This document shows positions 38,274 to 47,209 of a stretch of DNA of 64,000 nt, piece after piece. Every line of letters starts with the position of its first letter. The first letter of the stretch is position 1. This DNA comes from Debaryomyces hansenii CBS767 (taxonomy: Eukaryota; Ascomycota; Pichiomycetes; Serinales; Debaryomycetaceae): assembly GCF_000006445.2 (NCBI RefSeq), contig NC_006043.2, positions 620,001 to 684,000 of the forward strand, written 5' to 3'. The notes beneath the pieces were generated by a model, which was not told the origin of the DNA, did no database searches, and was given only the letters and a program-made list of their open reading frames with translations. A program made the position numbers and the translations under genes.

Positions 38274-39722
38274 ATGTCCAACGATCAAAAATGGATCAAA
38301 TCATTGCCGCTGGATCTACAAAATCAAGTTAATGCACTTGTTGAAGCTCACCCTCCGAGTTTGACAGTGATACATAAACTATGTGAATATTTCAAAACTA
38401 ACGCTAGTGAGCATGAAGATAAAAGAAGAAAACTAAGTTCAGATCCAGAGATAAAATCTGAAGGACATGTTCCAGAAGCATTATCGGGTCCTAAATCAGA
38501 AGTTCCGGGGCAAATCCATGAACAAGAAATAATCTTTGAGTTACCCCAAATTTCATTCCAATCACCAATTAGAAAGAAGTTGAACTTGATATTCCACTTG
38601 TTGGTTGAGCCTGGTCAATCTCCTAAGCCCGTAATGCTGCTTGCATTACCAACTACATACGTTCCTGAGATTTCAATTCATAATTTAGCGAGTCTGATAA
38701 GATTATGTGTATTATTGCCAATATTGGGAAATTCAACCAACAATACTAAGCGTAACATAGGTTTATTGTGTTTCTGGATACATGATGATGCTGCCTCAGA
38801 TCCTAATAAGAACGACCCGATTATTTGTCAGGTTAACTTTGATCAGGTGAAGAAGCAATTAATAAAAGCTGGCAAAATCCCAGCAGAAGCCGAAACGCAG
38901 CTCAAGGAAATGAACGAGAGTAATCAAAGTCAAGACGGAATCAAGGCCATAAACGAGGCTATTATTAACTTTTTGCAAAAACAATTCCAATTGTGTGGTA
39001 TTCATATGATAAACTATTTACCGTCCTCCAGTGCAACGAAGAATAAATTAACTATCAACACAGATGCCGGGGTTGCAGTATCGCTGAACGCTAACCTGGT
39101 TAATGACTTGGTTATGGTCGAGGCATATAAAGGTGCCAGAGATGGGGCTGTATTGATGCTAACTGCCAATGAGTATAACCAACCATATATCATATTTGGA
39201 TTTAAAAAACCAATATTGATCTTTGATATATCGAAAGTGCAGCATGTCTCGTATAGTAACATCACTAGACTTACGTACAGTATGATTGTGACTGTTGTAA
39301 ATGAGAAAAAGGATTCAAAGGTTGAGACGTTAGAATTCGGGATGATTGATCAGAAATACTTTCAAATCATGGACGAGTTTATCAAAAGCCAAGGCATCAA
39401 TGATAATTCGTTTGATGAAGACTTAAGGGAGAAGGTCACAACAAACGCGAATTCTGGCGAAGGTGAACAGGCAAGCGAACAGGCTGCACCTGCGGATAGT
39501 GATGACGAGGAGGAGGACGGTACTTTCCAAGTTGGCCAAGAAGAAGAAGGCGAAAGCAGTGTTGACGAAGAATACGACAGTAACGCTGGCAGTGATGGTG
39601 ATAGCGATGTTGGCGAAGAGGAAGATGATACCAACGAGAATAACGAAGGTGCTAACCCTGCAGCATCTACTGAAGCTGATGACGTTGTCACCCAGAGCAA
39701 GGAAGAGGACGACGAACAATAA
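38274..39722 (+). CDS. RTT106: Histone chaperone Rtt106
   Basis: The 482-residue protein matches Rtt106. An N-terminal helical dimerisation region (QKWIKSLPLDLQNQVNALVE) is followed by two PH-like domains at about residues 85-380 (FQSPIRKKLNLIFHL, NIGLLCFWIHDD, CGIHMINYLPSS, GARDGAVLMLTANEYNQPYI and FGFKKPILIFDISKVQ). The C-terminal 110 residues are strongly acidic (Glu/Asp-rich). Rtt106 binds H3-H4 acetylated on H3 Lys56 and delivers it during replication and silencing. Translation of CTG codons here as Ser would change a few residues of the listed protein. Confidence 0.9.
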   Translation: MSNDQKWIKSLPLDLQNQVNALVEAHPPSLTVIHKLCEYFKTNASEHEDKRRKLSSDPEIKSEGHVPEALSGPKSEVPGQIHEQEIIFELPQISFQSPIRKKLNLIFHLLVEPGQSPKPVMLLALPTTYVPEISIHNLASLIRLCVLLPILGNSTNNTKRNIGLLCFWIHDDAASDPNKNDPIICQVNFDQVKKQLIKAGKIPAEAETQLKEMNESNQSQDGIKAINEAIINFLQKQFQLCGIHMINYLPSSSATKNKLTINTDAGVAVSLNANLVNDLVMVEAYKGARDGAVLMLTANEYNQPYIIFGFKKPILIFDISKVQHVSYSNITRLTYSMIVTVVNEKKDSKVETLEFGMIDQKYFQIMDEFIKSQGINDNSFDEDLREKVTTNANSGEGEQASEQAAPADSDDEEEDGTFQVGQEEEGESSVDEEYDSNAGSDGDSDVGEEEDDTNENNEGANPAASTEADDVVTQSKEEDDEQ

Positions 39723-39941
39723 TCTACGCTTATGCAAAAGTAAATATATATATATAGTACTATAAATCGTAAAAGCTTGAAACCAATGAAACCGTCATTC
39801 GGAAATGTGCCATTGATAACTATATGAATCCACATATGCAAATTTAGAACGAGCTTTCTAAAACAACCCTCCTAGGGCATCCCCCTGAACTTTATCGCCG
39901 AATTTAAGCCACAGCCAAAGACAACTGTCATCCTATTCTGT

Positions 39942-40286
39942 CTATTTGTCGGTGGTCGAAAATTTGTCCATCAACTTGAAGAATCTGCCTCTCTTTTCGG
40001 CGATAAATCTATGGTCTGGTTCTTCCTTGAATTCATGGAATGCATCCTTAAGTGCTCTTTGTTCACGTAAAATACTCAATCTTCTGTCCAATAACTCTCT
40101 GTTGTTTTCAACGATATTACTGAAAATTAAGTACCCTCCAACGAATGCACCGACTGAGTAAAGATATCCTGGCACTCTGTTAAACGATCTTGGGTATTCC
40201 TTACCAATAATCAGAACTTGCATTCTTCTGGTGATTAAACCAAGGAACCCGCTTACTAAAAGACCTGCTGGTGAAGCAACAACCAT
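39942..40286 (-). CDS. Mitochondrial membrane protein, probable complex I NUXM-type subunit
   Basis: The 114-residue protein has two likely membrane segments (about residues 3-18 and 38-56: VPGYLYSVGAFVGGYLIFSN) followed by a charged helix (ENNRELLDRRLSILREQRALKDAF). Size and layout match the fungal accessory subunit called NUXM (NUO14) of NADH:ubiquinone oxidoreductase, which is present in CTG-clade yeasts and Yarrowia but lost with complex I in Saccharomyces. The assignment rests on recalled overall resemblance, not on a diagnostic motif. It converges on RTT106 and is divergent from the aminotransferase gene. Confidence 0.5.
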   Translation of the reverse strand: MVVASPAGLLVSGFLGLITRRMQVLIIGKEYPRSFNRVPGYLYSVGAFVGGYLIFSNIVENNRELLDRRLSILREQRALKDAFHEFKEEPDHRFIAEKRGRFFKLMDKFSTTDK

Positions 40287-40704
40287 CGTGTATATTAATA
40301 TTGTTAAGTTATGCTAACAAACACTTCTTGTATTACTGTTTTCATTTAATTGACGGTTTATTGGTTCAATGCGATTTTTTGTTGTTCGGTTTTGTGACAC
40401 TTTTCTGAAAAATTATATTATGTAAGACTCTTTAAATATGTCCCAGATAATCTTGTCACCAGGTTAGTTGCATGGCGATAATACCGGTTGAAACAGCACG
40501 GGTGACTTTCTTGATGGTTTAGGAGAATTGGAAACTTACTTACTGAACCGTAGAGGAAGAGGAAAATTAGGAATAGGGTGGTTTATGGTATATCACGTGA
40601 TTCAGTACTAGGCCAATATCAACACTAATGCCTACTACTATAACACCAACGTTTGTAGAGAATTTGTAGCAGTAGACGGTTGTTAGAGCATTCAGTAAGA
40701 AAAG
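40287..40704. promoter_or_regulatory. Divergent promoter with CACGTG
   Basis: The 418-bp region lies between the complex I-type gene (minus) and the aminotransferase gene (plus). It contains TCACGTGATT with the CACGTG core at 40594-40599, about 105 bp before the aminotransferase ATG, a Cbf1-type site. Confidence 0.5.
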
Positions 40705-42027
40705 ATGTCAAAAAGTACACAACCACTCATTAACTTTTTCAAGGGGCATCCGACAAACAGTTTGCTTCCTTCCAAGGAGATTGCTAATTCCTACAAGAAC
40801 GTATTATTAGAGTACGACTACACTAAATATGATAACGATCCATTGAACAGACATGCGTTGACATATGGTGCAGATGCGGGTAATTTGGACACGAGAAAGG
40901 CTATCAGTAAGTGGAATGATAAGTATTTTGGAAGGAACGGCACGGATCCTGATTGTATTAATCTTACGGGTGGGGCATCATATGGGTTTGCCAACATTTT
41001 GGCCTCGATGACCGACACCAAGGATATCACTCGGAGAGGGTTTATTGTTTCGCCTACATACTACTTAATTACTCCTTCGTTCATTGATGCTGGTTTTGAA
41101 GATAAATTGACGGCTGTGGTTGAGACTCCGGGGCAGGAATACGAAATTGACTTGAAATTTTTGGAGGAGCAGTTGGAGTTCTACGATAGAGGATTACCAC
41201 CGGTTGGGAACAAAGAAATAAACATTATTTCTGATCCATCTGGAAGACCTGACCGTAAATTGTATCGTTATGTGATCTATATTGTTCCTACATATTCAAA
41301 CCCAGGAGGATTGGTCTATTCCGCAAAGACAAGAACTAAGTTGATAGAATTGGCAAGAAAACACGATATGTTAATTGTGAGTGACGACGTTTATGAGTTA
41401 TTGAACTACACTGATGCTGACACTCCAATACCACGATTCTGCTACTTAGACCGTGACTCACTCCCTGAAGATTTCAAGTTTGGTAACTCAATCTCCAACG
41501 CAACCGTTTCCAAACTTCTCGCTCCGGGACTCAGGTTTGGATGGCAAGAGACTCCCACCCCTAATTTAGTGCAGCAGCTAGCTATAACAGGTGCTAACCT
41601 TTCTGGAGGTACCCCTGGTCAGCTTGCCTCTATTGTGGTGCAAGACTTAATTACAAGTGGTCAAGCCGACATTATTATAGCCGGTCTTATCAAGGTATAC
41701 AAATCAAGAGCACAAACAATGATTAGAAGTATCAAGAAATACCTCCCTGCGTGCACCAACGTATACGGAGGTGAAGGAGGTTATTTCTTGTGGGTGACAA
41801 TTAATGCCGATATCGACCACACCAAAATAGTCGACATGTTAAAAGAAGAACATAACATCATTCTTGCGTCTGGAAACAATTTTGAAGTGTGTGGCGATGA
41901 GAAAGGCTGGGGTAAGAACAGTGTTAGGTTATCTGTCAGCTTTCTTAACGAGCATGAAATTGAAAAAGGTATCAGAAAATGGGGAGACGTGCTCCGCAGA
42001 AAGCATATAGAGGTATTCAAAAACTAG
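40705..42027 (+). CDS. PLP-dependent class I aminotransferase, YER152C-like
   Basis: The 440-residue protein is a fold-type I PLP enzyme. Blocks include LTYGADAGNLDTRKAIS, LTGGASYGFANIL, YIVPTYSNPGG, IVSDDVYELLNY with the cofactor-contacting Asp, and SKLLAPGLRFGW, where Lys270 is the expected Schiff-base lysine and the Arg binds the phosphate. The closest yeast relative is YER152C, reported to have 2-aminoadipate transaminase activity. The substrate is not determined by the sequence. The protein lacks an obvious targeting signal. Confidence 0.85.
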   Translation: MSKSTQPLINFFKGHPTNSLLPSKEIANSYKNVLLEYDYTKYDNDPLNRHALTYGADAGNLDTRKAISKWNDKYFGRNGTDPDCINLTGGASYGFANILASMTDTKDITRRGFIVSPTYYLITPSFIDAGFEDKLTAVVETPGQEYEIDLKFLEEQLEFYDRGLPPVGNKEINIISDPSGRPDRKLYRYVIYIVPTYSNPGGLVYSAKTRTKLIELARKHDMLIVSDDVYELLNYTDADTPIPRFCYLDRDSLPEDFKFGNSISNATVSKLLAPGLRFGWQETPTPNLVQQLAITGANLSGGTPGQLASIVVQDLITSGQADIIIAGLIKVYKSRAQTMIRSIKKYLPACTNVYGGEGGYFLWVTINADIDHTKIVDMLKEEHNIILASGNNFEVCGDEKGWGKNSVRLSVSFLNEHEIEKGIRKWGDVLRRKHIEVFKN

Positions 42028-42496
42028 TGTTCGTATAAATCACTGTAGCTTGTTAGTAACTGAAATATATGTAGTTTTGTAACAATTTCTAATTAAGTCA
42101 ACGGTATTATTGTCAGCGTAGATCTTGGTGTAACTTTGTTCTATTCTCATTAAAAATTTCGATATAGGCGAAGTTTTATCATCATAATAATACAGTATAA
42201 CTTAACTAATAAATTTTCGTATATTACATACTTATTAATCGAGTTGAAATACTATGTATGATCAGAAAAAGAACATTAACAAACTTTCAGTTAGTATGAA
42301 AATTTTATAGGCGGGTCCTAAATATTTAATAAGTTACCCGGTCGTCTATTTCGTGAGCGTTTTTGCGGCAATTCACTCATAGCTAACCCTAATCAGATAT
42401 TAAGATAGGCCTATTACTACTATAGTGCCATTCACGGTTGTTCAAGTAGCAACTCCATACTATTGAACCTTATTATACTTATAAATATAATTGGTT
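42028..42496. other. Intergenic upstream of DPP1-like gene
   Basis: This 469-bp A/T-rich gap separates two plus-strand genes. The frame of the next gene is open two codons before its ATG, beginning with TTG at 42491. No regulatory motif was recognised. Confidence 0.5.
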
Positions 42497-43663
42497 ATGC
42501 ATTTTTATTTTCCTGACTGGGTAATTAAATACAAAGAACACCAGATTTCGGCTTTATCGTTATATTCATACATTTTAGATTGGAGTATCTACATTTTGAT
42601 ATTAGTTATATTTATGGTATACGGAACTTTACTTGCTCCGAGATATCATGAATTTCTGTTGCTGGATTCGACATTAATGTACTCATATAGAAGCGAAAAG
42701 GAGACAGTAATACCGCTCTATATGTTGATAATAATAGCGGTGGTCATCCCGATTATCCAATTCGTGTTTTGTTCTATATATAATCGACATACTTTATCGG
42801 GTGCGAGGAGGGCATGGGATATCTTTTCTGGTCTAATGGCATTGTCAGGTAGTATGGCTACACAACTAATGATTACTTGCATTCTCAAAAATATATGTGG
42901 ATTACCCAGGCCAGACTTGATTTCTCGATGTCAACCAACGCAGACTGAAATGTTAATATATGGTCAGTTGGCTACGGTTGAGATTTGTGAAACGTTTCTG
43001 CGGGACAGCGTTGGGCCATCCCTACACATATTACAGGAAGGCTTTCGATCTTTTCCTAGTGGGCATCTGTCTACTGTTTTTTGTGGCATGGTTATTACAA
43101 GTTTGAATTTCGCAGGAAAGTTGCAAATATTCGATAAAAGAGGAATATCATTTAAAGTATTACTAGCTATATGTCCAATTATGGTTGCTTGTTTTGTATC
43201 TTGTACGAGGATTAGTGACAATCGACATTTTTTAAGAGATGTCATCGGAGGTTCCGTGATAGGAACGCATGTTGCAATCTGGTTTTACTTGCAATATTTT
43301 CCAAGCATCTTTAATTTGGAGAACTGTGGAAGAGCATACCCTCCTAGAAGAATCGGAGTTGCAAACTTTTTCAATAATGTCGGAGGCTTTTGGAAGATAC
43401 GAGACGTGTTACCTGGTGCCTATGTTGAAAGAGTATTAAATAATCCTGGTATAATACCACAATTATCTAGTGAATTACAACCCGGTGAGTCAATATCTGC
43501 AATGGAAATAGTCGATTTATCAACTAACATATCTTTTTTCAATAAATTAACTAGTCTCCTACCAGATAAATATATTAATCTAAACAATACCGATCCTATA
43601 TTACCTGTATGGACTTCTAGAAGTGCTGACAATGATCCGCCAATTATTCCAAAGAGCACTTAA
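42497..43663 (+). CDS. DPP1: PAP2-family lipid phosphatase, Dpp1/Lpp1-like
   Basis: From the ATG at 42497 this is a 388-residue membrane protein with about six helices. The three PAP2 phosphatase motifs are present: KNICGLPRP (K-x6-RP), FPSGH followed by a CTG codon and STVF, and TRISDNRHFLRDV (R-x5-H-x3-D). It would dephosphorylate diacylglycerol pyrophosphate or phosphatidate at the vacuolar or Golgi membrane, as Dpp1 and Lpp1 do. The second motif in this family normally reads PSGHSS, and the CTG at 43067-43069 gives this if decoded as Ser. A separate loop (residues 145-180) between motifs 1 and 2 is longer than I expect. Which of the two yeast enzymes it matches is uncertain. Confidence 0.85.
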   Translation: MHFYFPDWVIKYKEHQISALSLYSYILDWSIYILILVIFMVYGTLLAPRYHEFLLLDSTLMYSYRSEKETVIPLYMLIIIAVVIPIIQFVFCSIYNRHTLSGARRAWDIFSGLMALSGSMATQLMITCILKNICGLPRPDLISRCQPTQTEMLIYGQLATVEICETFLRDSVGPSLHILQEGFRSFPSGHLSTVFCGMVITSLNFAGKLQIFDKRGISFKVLLAICPIMVACFVSCTRISDNRHFLRDVIGGSVIGTHVAIWFYLQYFPSIFNLENCGRAYPPRRIGVANFFNNVGGFWKIRDVLPGAYVERVLNNPGIIPQLSSELQPGESISAMEIVDLSTNISFFNKLTSLLPDKYINLNNTDPILPVWTSRSADNDPPIIPKST

Positions 43664-43738
43664 CTATACAACTATAGGAATATGCTGATGCATGATTTCA
43701 TTGTAAATATGACAATAAATAACTTGAAATACGTTCAT

Positions 43739-44773
43739 TTATAAAATATTTCTCGCTTTCTTTCTAGCCACCTGTAATCTATCGGTAGTCTTATCCACAT
43801 CTTCGTTGAATTGGTCTAATAATTCATTTTGTTCTTCAACTTCAGTATTAATAGTTTGTCCGATTTCTTTCTGCCTTTGAATTAATTTCCTTAATTGTGC
43901 TACATCCTGATCCTGTTGCAGGTGAATTTGCAATTGCAGCTGTAAAAGCTCCTGGTTATCTAGAGGAAGTGTTTCATTGGTTTCCTTTGCATTGTCAGCA
44001 GTATTCGCTCCACCTAGAACACGTCTACTATTTGAAAATAAAGTTTGTTTGTTTGAATTCTTACTATTCAAGGCATCCAATTCACCAAATAACTCATCCA
44101 AATCAGTCTTAAGCGACTCTAATAGAACTTGTCGCTTGTTGTATTCTCGTTTATCTATCATCTGGTTGTTGAGCAAATTAGTTAAAGAACCCGAAAGCTG
44201 CGCCAAATTAGGCTTAATGATTTTATTAATCTTATCTCTAATATCCACCTTCATAGAAATATTCCCTGCTGTGTTATACGAGTCTCGAAGGTCATTTATA
44301 TGGTACTTAAAGAGCCTTGAATATTCGAGCCACTTATGGGAATCAATTGCTTGAGCGTCCGGAATTATTAGTTCAGTAATACTAGCATCTTTACCCTTAC
44401 GTTCAAACATACTTGATGTCACTTTAAAGCTGGCTGGCAATTGCAAAAAATCATGCACAAGAGGATGGTTTTGTAAATCTTTATCTTTGAGCAATTGGTT
44501 CAAAAAACTCGTCAATTCGATTTGCCTTTCCGAAACAACTGCATTTTTGTTAGTCATTGACCAGATACTTGCTTTCAGTGGTAACTTATAGGGAAAGTCT
44601 TTATTATTTATCCCTATTTCATAACATAATTGATCAACTAATCTCGTGAACTCCGAATACCGCCTCAGAACACTAGATGATCTTAATGGCATTTTAATAT
44701 TCACATTATAGTATACAACATTATCCTTCGAAACTGAAGTTGTTGGGATAGATATGACTTCATTCGAACTCAT
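43739..44773 (-). CDS. VAM7: Vacuolar SNARE with PX domain
   Basis: The 344-residue protein has an N-terminal PX domain (about residues 1-125: VYYNVNIKMPLRSSSVLRRYSEF, then FPYKLPLKASIW), which binds PI3P. The C-terminal Qc-SNARE helix (about residues 280-344: LRKLIQRQKEIGQTINTEVE, then EQNELLDQFNEDVDKT) carries the central Gln expected in the zero layer. It has no membrane anchor, as in Vam7, which is recruited to the vacuole by its PX domain and HOPS for homotypic fusion. Stop codons of VAM7 and the DPP1-like gene are 75 bp apart. Confidence 0.93.
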   Translation of the reverse strand: MSSNEVISIPTTSVSKDNVVYYNVNIKMPLRSSSVLRRYSEFTRLVDQLCYEIGINNKDFPYKLPLKASIWSMTNKNAVVSERQIELTSFLNQLLKDKDLQNHPLVHDFLQLPASFKVTSSMFERKGKDASITELIIPDAQAIDSHKWLEYSRLFKYHINDLRDSYNTAGNISMKVDIRDKINKIIKPNLAQLSGSLTNLLNNQMIDKREYNKRQVLLESLKTDLDELFGELDALNSKNSNKQTLFSNSRRVLGGANTADNAKETNETLPLDNQELLQLQLQIHLQQDQDVAQLRKLIQRQKEIGQTINTEVEEQNELLDQFNEDVDKTTDRLQVARKKARNIL

Positions 44774-45113
44774 CTATTATGACGTATCAATATCCTTCCA
44801 TTAAGTACACTTATCAAAGATTAAACTTATTTGTTCCCGAGGGAAGACTATTCACGCGATCGCATACAAAAACCCATCCCGTAACTGATAACAGTCAATC
44901 AAACTGAAACAGCCTTCTTTATTGAATATTTATTGCATAGCCATATTTTATTAGTATTTTTCCTGTCATAAGCTAGTAAACCATTGTGCTTACTTAGAAA
45001 ATACAAAATACTTATTTTTGATAAAGACTGCTTTATTTCTTCTACAAAAAGATTGCTAATTTAAAAGTAGCAAGCTGGGTGGAATAAGTTTAATTGTTCG
45101 GTTATTTTGAAGT
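44774..45113. promoter_or_regulatory. Divergent promoter of VAM7 and the alpha/beta-hydrolase gene
   Basis: This 340-bp A/T-rich region separates two start codons. No consensus regulatory site was recognised. Confidence 0.45.
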
Positions 45114-46823
45114 ATGAGTTCAGAGTATCAATCTATACCGCAAGAAGAGGGCTCAAGTAGTTCTAATGCAATTAGTAATGAAGTGAACCGTTCTTCCATG
45201 AATGATAGACATTCAAGCACGGAGTCTATTATATCAACCGATGCTGAGAGACAACCGTTAGTGGATAGAGAATCAGGCAATCATCGATACTTGAGTCCGG
45301 ATGACCCTTTGGTATCTCCAATAAACTTGTATAAGATCAGGGTCCTTAGGGTTAGTCTACTTACGATCTTTGCCATCAACTGTGTACTTTTCTTTGCATT
45401 TTTGTTATCGGATTTCATTGCTATACCAGGATTGAATAATCGGGGCAAATCATTCTTAGAATTGGATTTGGTGATTCTAAATATTTTGACGAATCTTGTC
45501 ACATTATGGTGCTTTGTGGTCCCGGCATATTATGAACGGGTTTTGGGATACATTAGTGCATCGTTGTTATTAATCGACTTTATTATTATGTTCTCCATCC
45601 CGCGCATGAGAGACCAATTTGGGGTAATTGGAACGTTCGTGTTATTGTGGACATTAGCCAATGTTGTACTTAACTGCTTTGCTGATTTCTGGGTGGAGAA
45701 AGGTAAATTGTACCTAGAACGTAAGTATACAGGGAGAGAAGAAACCAGGAAATCCATATCAGAACTCTTTGTGATTGCTGTTAAGGTCTTGTTTAAGTTA
45801 TTTTTATTGTGGTTAATCTGGTGTATTAGTTTGAGCCTTTGGCTCCAAGCATTTGATTCGCATGAAAAACCTTGGGGAAAAATGATACCAGTAGATAATG
45901 ATCAATTCAAAGTTCATTTGGCCTGTTATGGAGATGTTCATGCACCTCCTGGCGATATCAATGCAACAGATAATAAAGAGAAACAACCCATAGTTTTGAT
46001 TGAAGGAGGCCAATTAGATTCGAGTGAAGTCGTCCAGGAATGGGTCGAAGAGCTCTACCATCTCGGAAAAATTGACAGATACTGTATTTGGGATAGACCA
46101 GGATACGGCTTCTCAGATAGTGCCCCATCTCCCTTGTCTATTGGAATCGTCAGTGAATATTTGATTGAGGCTTTAAGAAAAGAACGCCTTGAGGGTCCGT
46201 TCAGTCTTGTCGGGTTTGATATCGGTGGCTTGTATGCCCGAATGTTCGCTTCAAGAAGCTCAGGAAACATCCATTCCTTGTTACTCGTTGATAGTTGGCA
46301 CGAAGATCTCTTGAAAATTCGCCCTTTCAGCGGATCAAATATGAAAAACGAAAACAAGCGTGTCTTCAAAAACATCTTGGAGCTCATGGACACCAAAACC
46401 GGCCTCAAATTATGGCTCAAGGGCTTGGTTTCCCCCTTGGGCATTGTCAGCAACATCAATTGGTTTTTCCATCCAAAGAGACATTCTTCAAACAGCCGTA
46501 TTTTTGGCTCCGACATGTACTACCTGTCTAAATACATTAGAGCTCGTTTACAAGAGCAAGTTACGGCATCCATCTTGTCCTACAACGAAATGGCTGGCAC
46601 AGATTTACATGATATCCCTGTGAGTGTCATTTCGTCCGACTTTATGATCAAAAATTCCTTAAACTGGGGTAAGTGGCAGAGAAGCTTGACCAAATTAAGT
46701 GATCAGACCATCGAATGGGTAGTTGCTGAAAACAGCAATCACTTAATCTGGAGAAGTCCCAAAGGAAAAGCTCAATTGCAACAACTCTTACTCCGCTTGG
46801 TGAGTGAAAAATCGAACTATTAG
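45114..46823 (+). CDS. Multi-spanning membrane protein with C-terminal alpha/beta hydrolase (DUF2417 type, YNL115C-like)
   Basis: The 569-residue protein has a Ser-rich N-terminus, five or so membrane helices (residues 80-250, including SLLTIFAINCVLFFAFLL and FKLFLLWLIWCISLSL) and an alpha/beta-hydrolase domain from about residue 255. This order fits a fungal family that includes S. cerevisiae YNL115C. Hydrolase features are WDRPGYGFSD (oxyanion region), LVGFDIGGLYAR (nucleophile elbow) and SNHLIWRSP (candidate catalytic His). At the elbow the usual Ser is Asp369, encoded by GAT, so the activity could be of the epoxide-hydrolase kind or lost. The family's function is unknown to me. Confidence 0.75.
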   Translation: MSSEYQSIPQEEGSSSSNAISNEVNRSSMNDRHSSTESIISTDAERQPLVDRESGNHRYLSPDDPLVSPINLYKIRVLRVSLLTIFAINCVLFFAFLLSDFIAIPGLNNRGKSFLELDLVILNILTNLVTLWCFVVPAYYERVLGYISASLLLIDFIIMFSIPRMRDQFGVIGTFVLLWTLANVVLNCFADFWVEKGKLYLERKYTGREETRKSISELFVIAVKVLFKLFLLWLIWCISLSLWLQAFDSHEKPWGKMIPVDNDQFKVHLACYGDVHAPPGDINATDNKEKQPIVLIEGGQLDSSEVVQEWVEELYHLGKIDRYCIWDRPGYGFSDSAPSPLSIGIVSEYLIEALRKERLEGPFSLVGFDIGGLYARMFASRSSGNIHSLLLVDSWHEDLLKIRPFSGSNMKNENKRVFKNILELMDTKTGLKLWLKGLVSPLGIVSNINWFFHPKRHSSNSRIFGSDMYYLSKYIRARLQEQVTASILSYNEMAGTDLHDIPVSVISSDFMIKNSLNWGKWQRSLTKLSDQTIEWVVAENSNHLIWRSPKGKAQLQQLLLRLVSEKSNY

Positions 46824-47209
46824 ATACCATACTTATGTTTATGACTTCTATTTGTAATGTTTATGTATTTCACGTGATTTTAATACCCAATAAATTTTTT
46901 ATTGCGCTGGCTTCAAATGTTTACTGGTTTTATCTCCAGAAATAACTTCATAAAACACATCAAAAACCAGAATTTTTGAAAAGTGTCTAGGAGTCTAGGA
47001 TTTTTTCTAAGTAAATATAGGTTGGTCAAAATAAAGTGGTATAAGTTTTAGAGAAATTTTGTCGTTCTATCAGTTTTATTAGTTATTTTACGTGATTTCG
47101 TATACACCACACAATTGGAGTTTCATTAGACGATAATTGTTGATCTAACATAAAATAATAACTGGATATCCATATCACGTTTTCAATATACGGTATAGAG
47201 ACTAATAAC
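46824..47209. other. Intergenic upstream of the FHA-RING gene, with CACGTG
   Basis: The 386-bp gap holds TCACGTGATT with its core at 46871-46876, close to the upstream gene's stop codon and about 335 bp before the next ATG. Long T-rich stretches follow. Confidence 0.45.

Noticed and set aside
39362..39841. Open frames antisense to the acidic tail of RTT106
   Set aside because: They are a by-product of repeated GAA/GAC codons on the plus strand; the products are Ser/Leu/Val-rich and meaningless.
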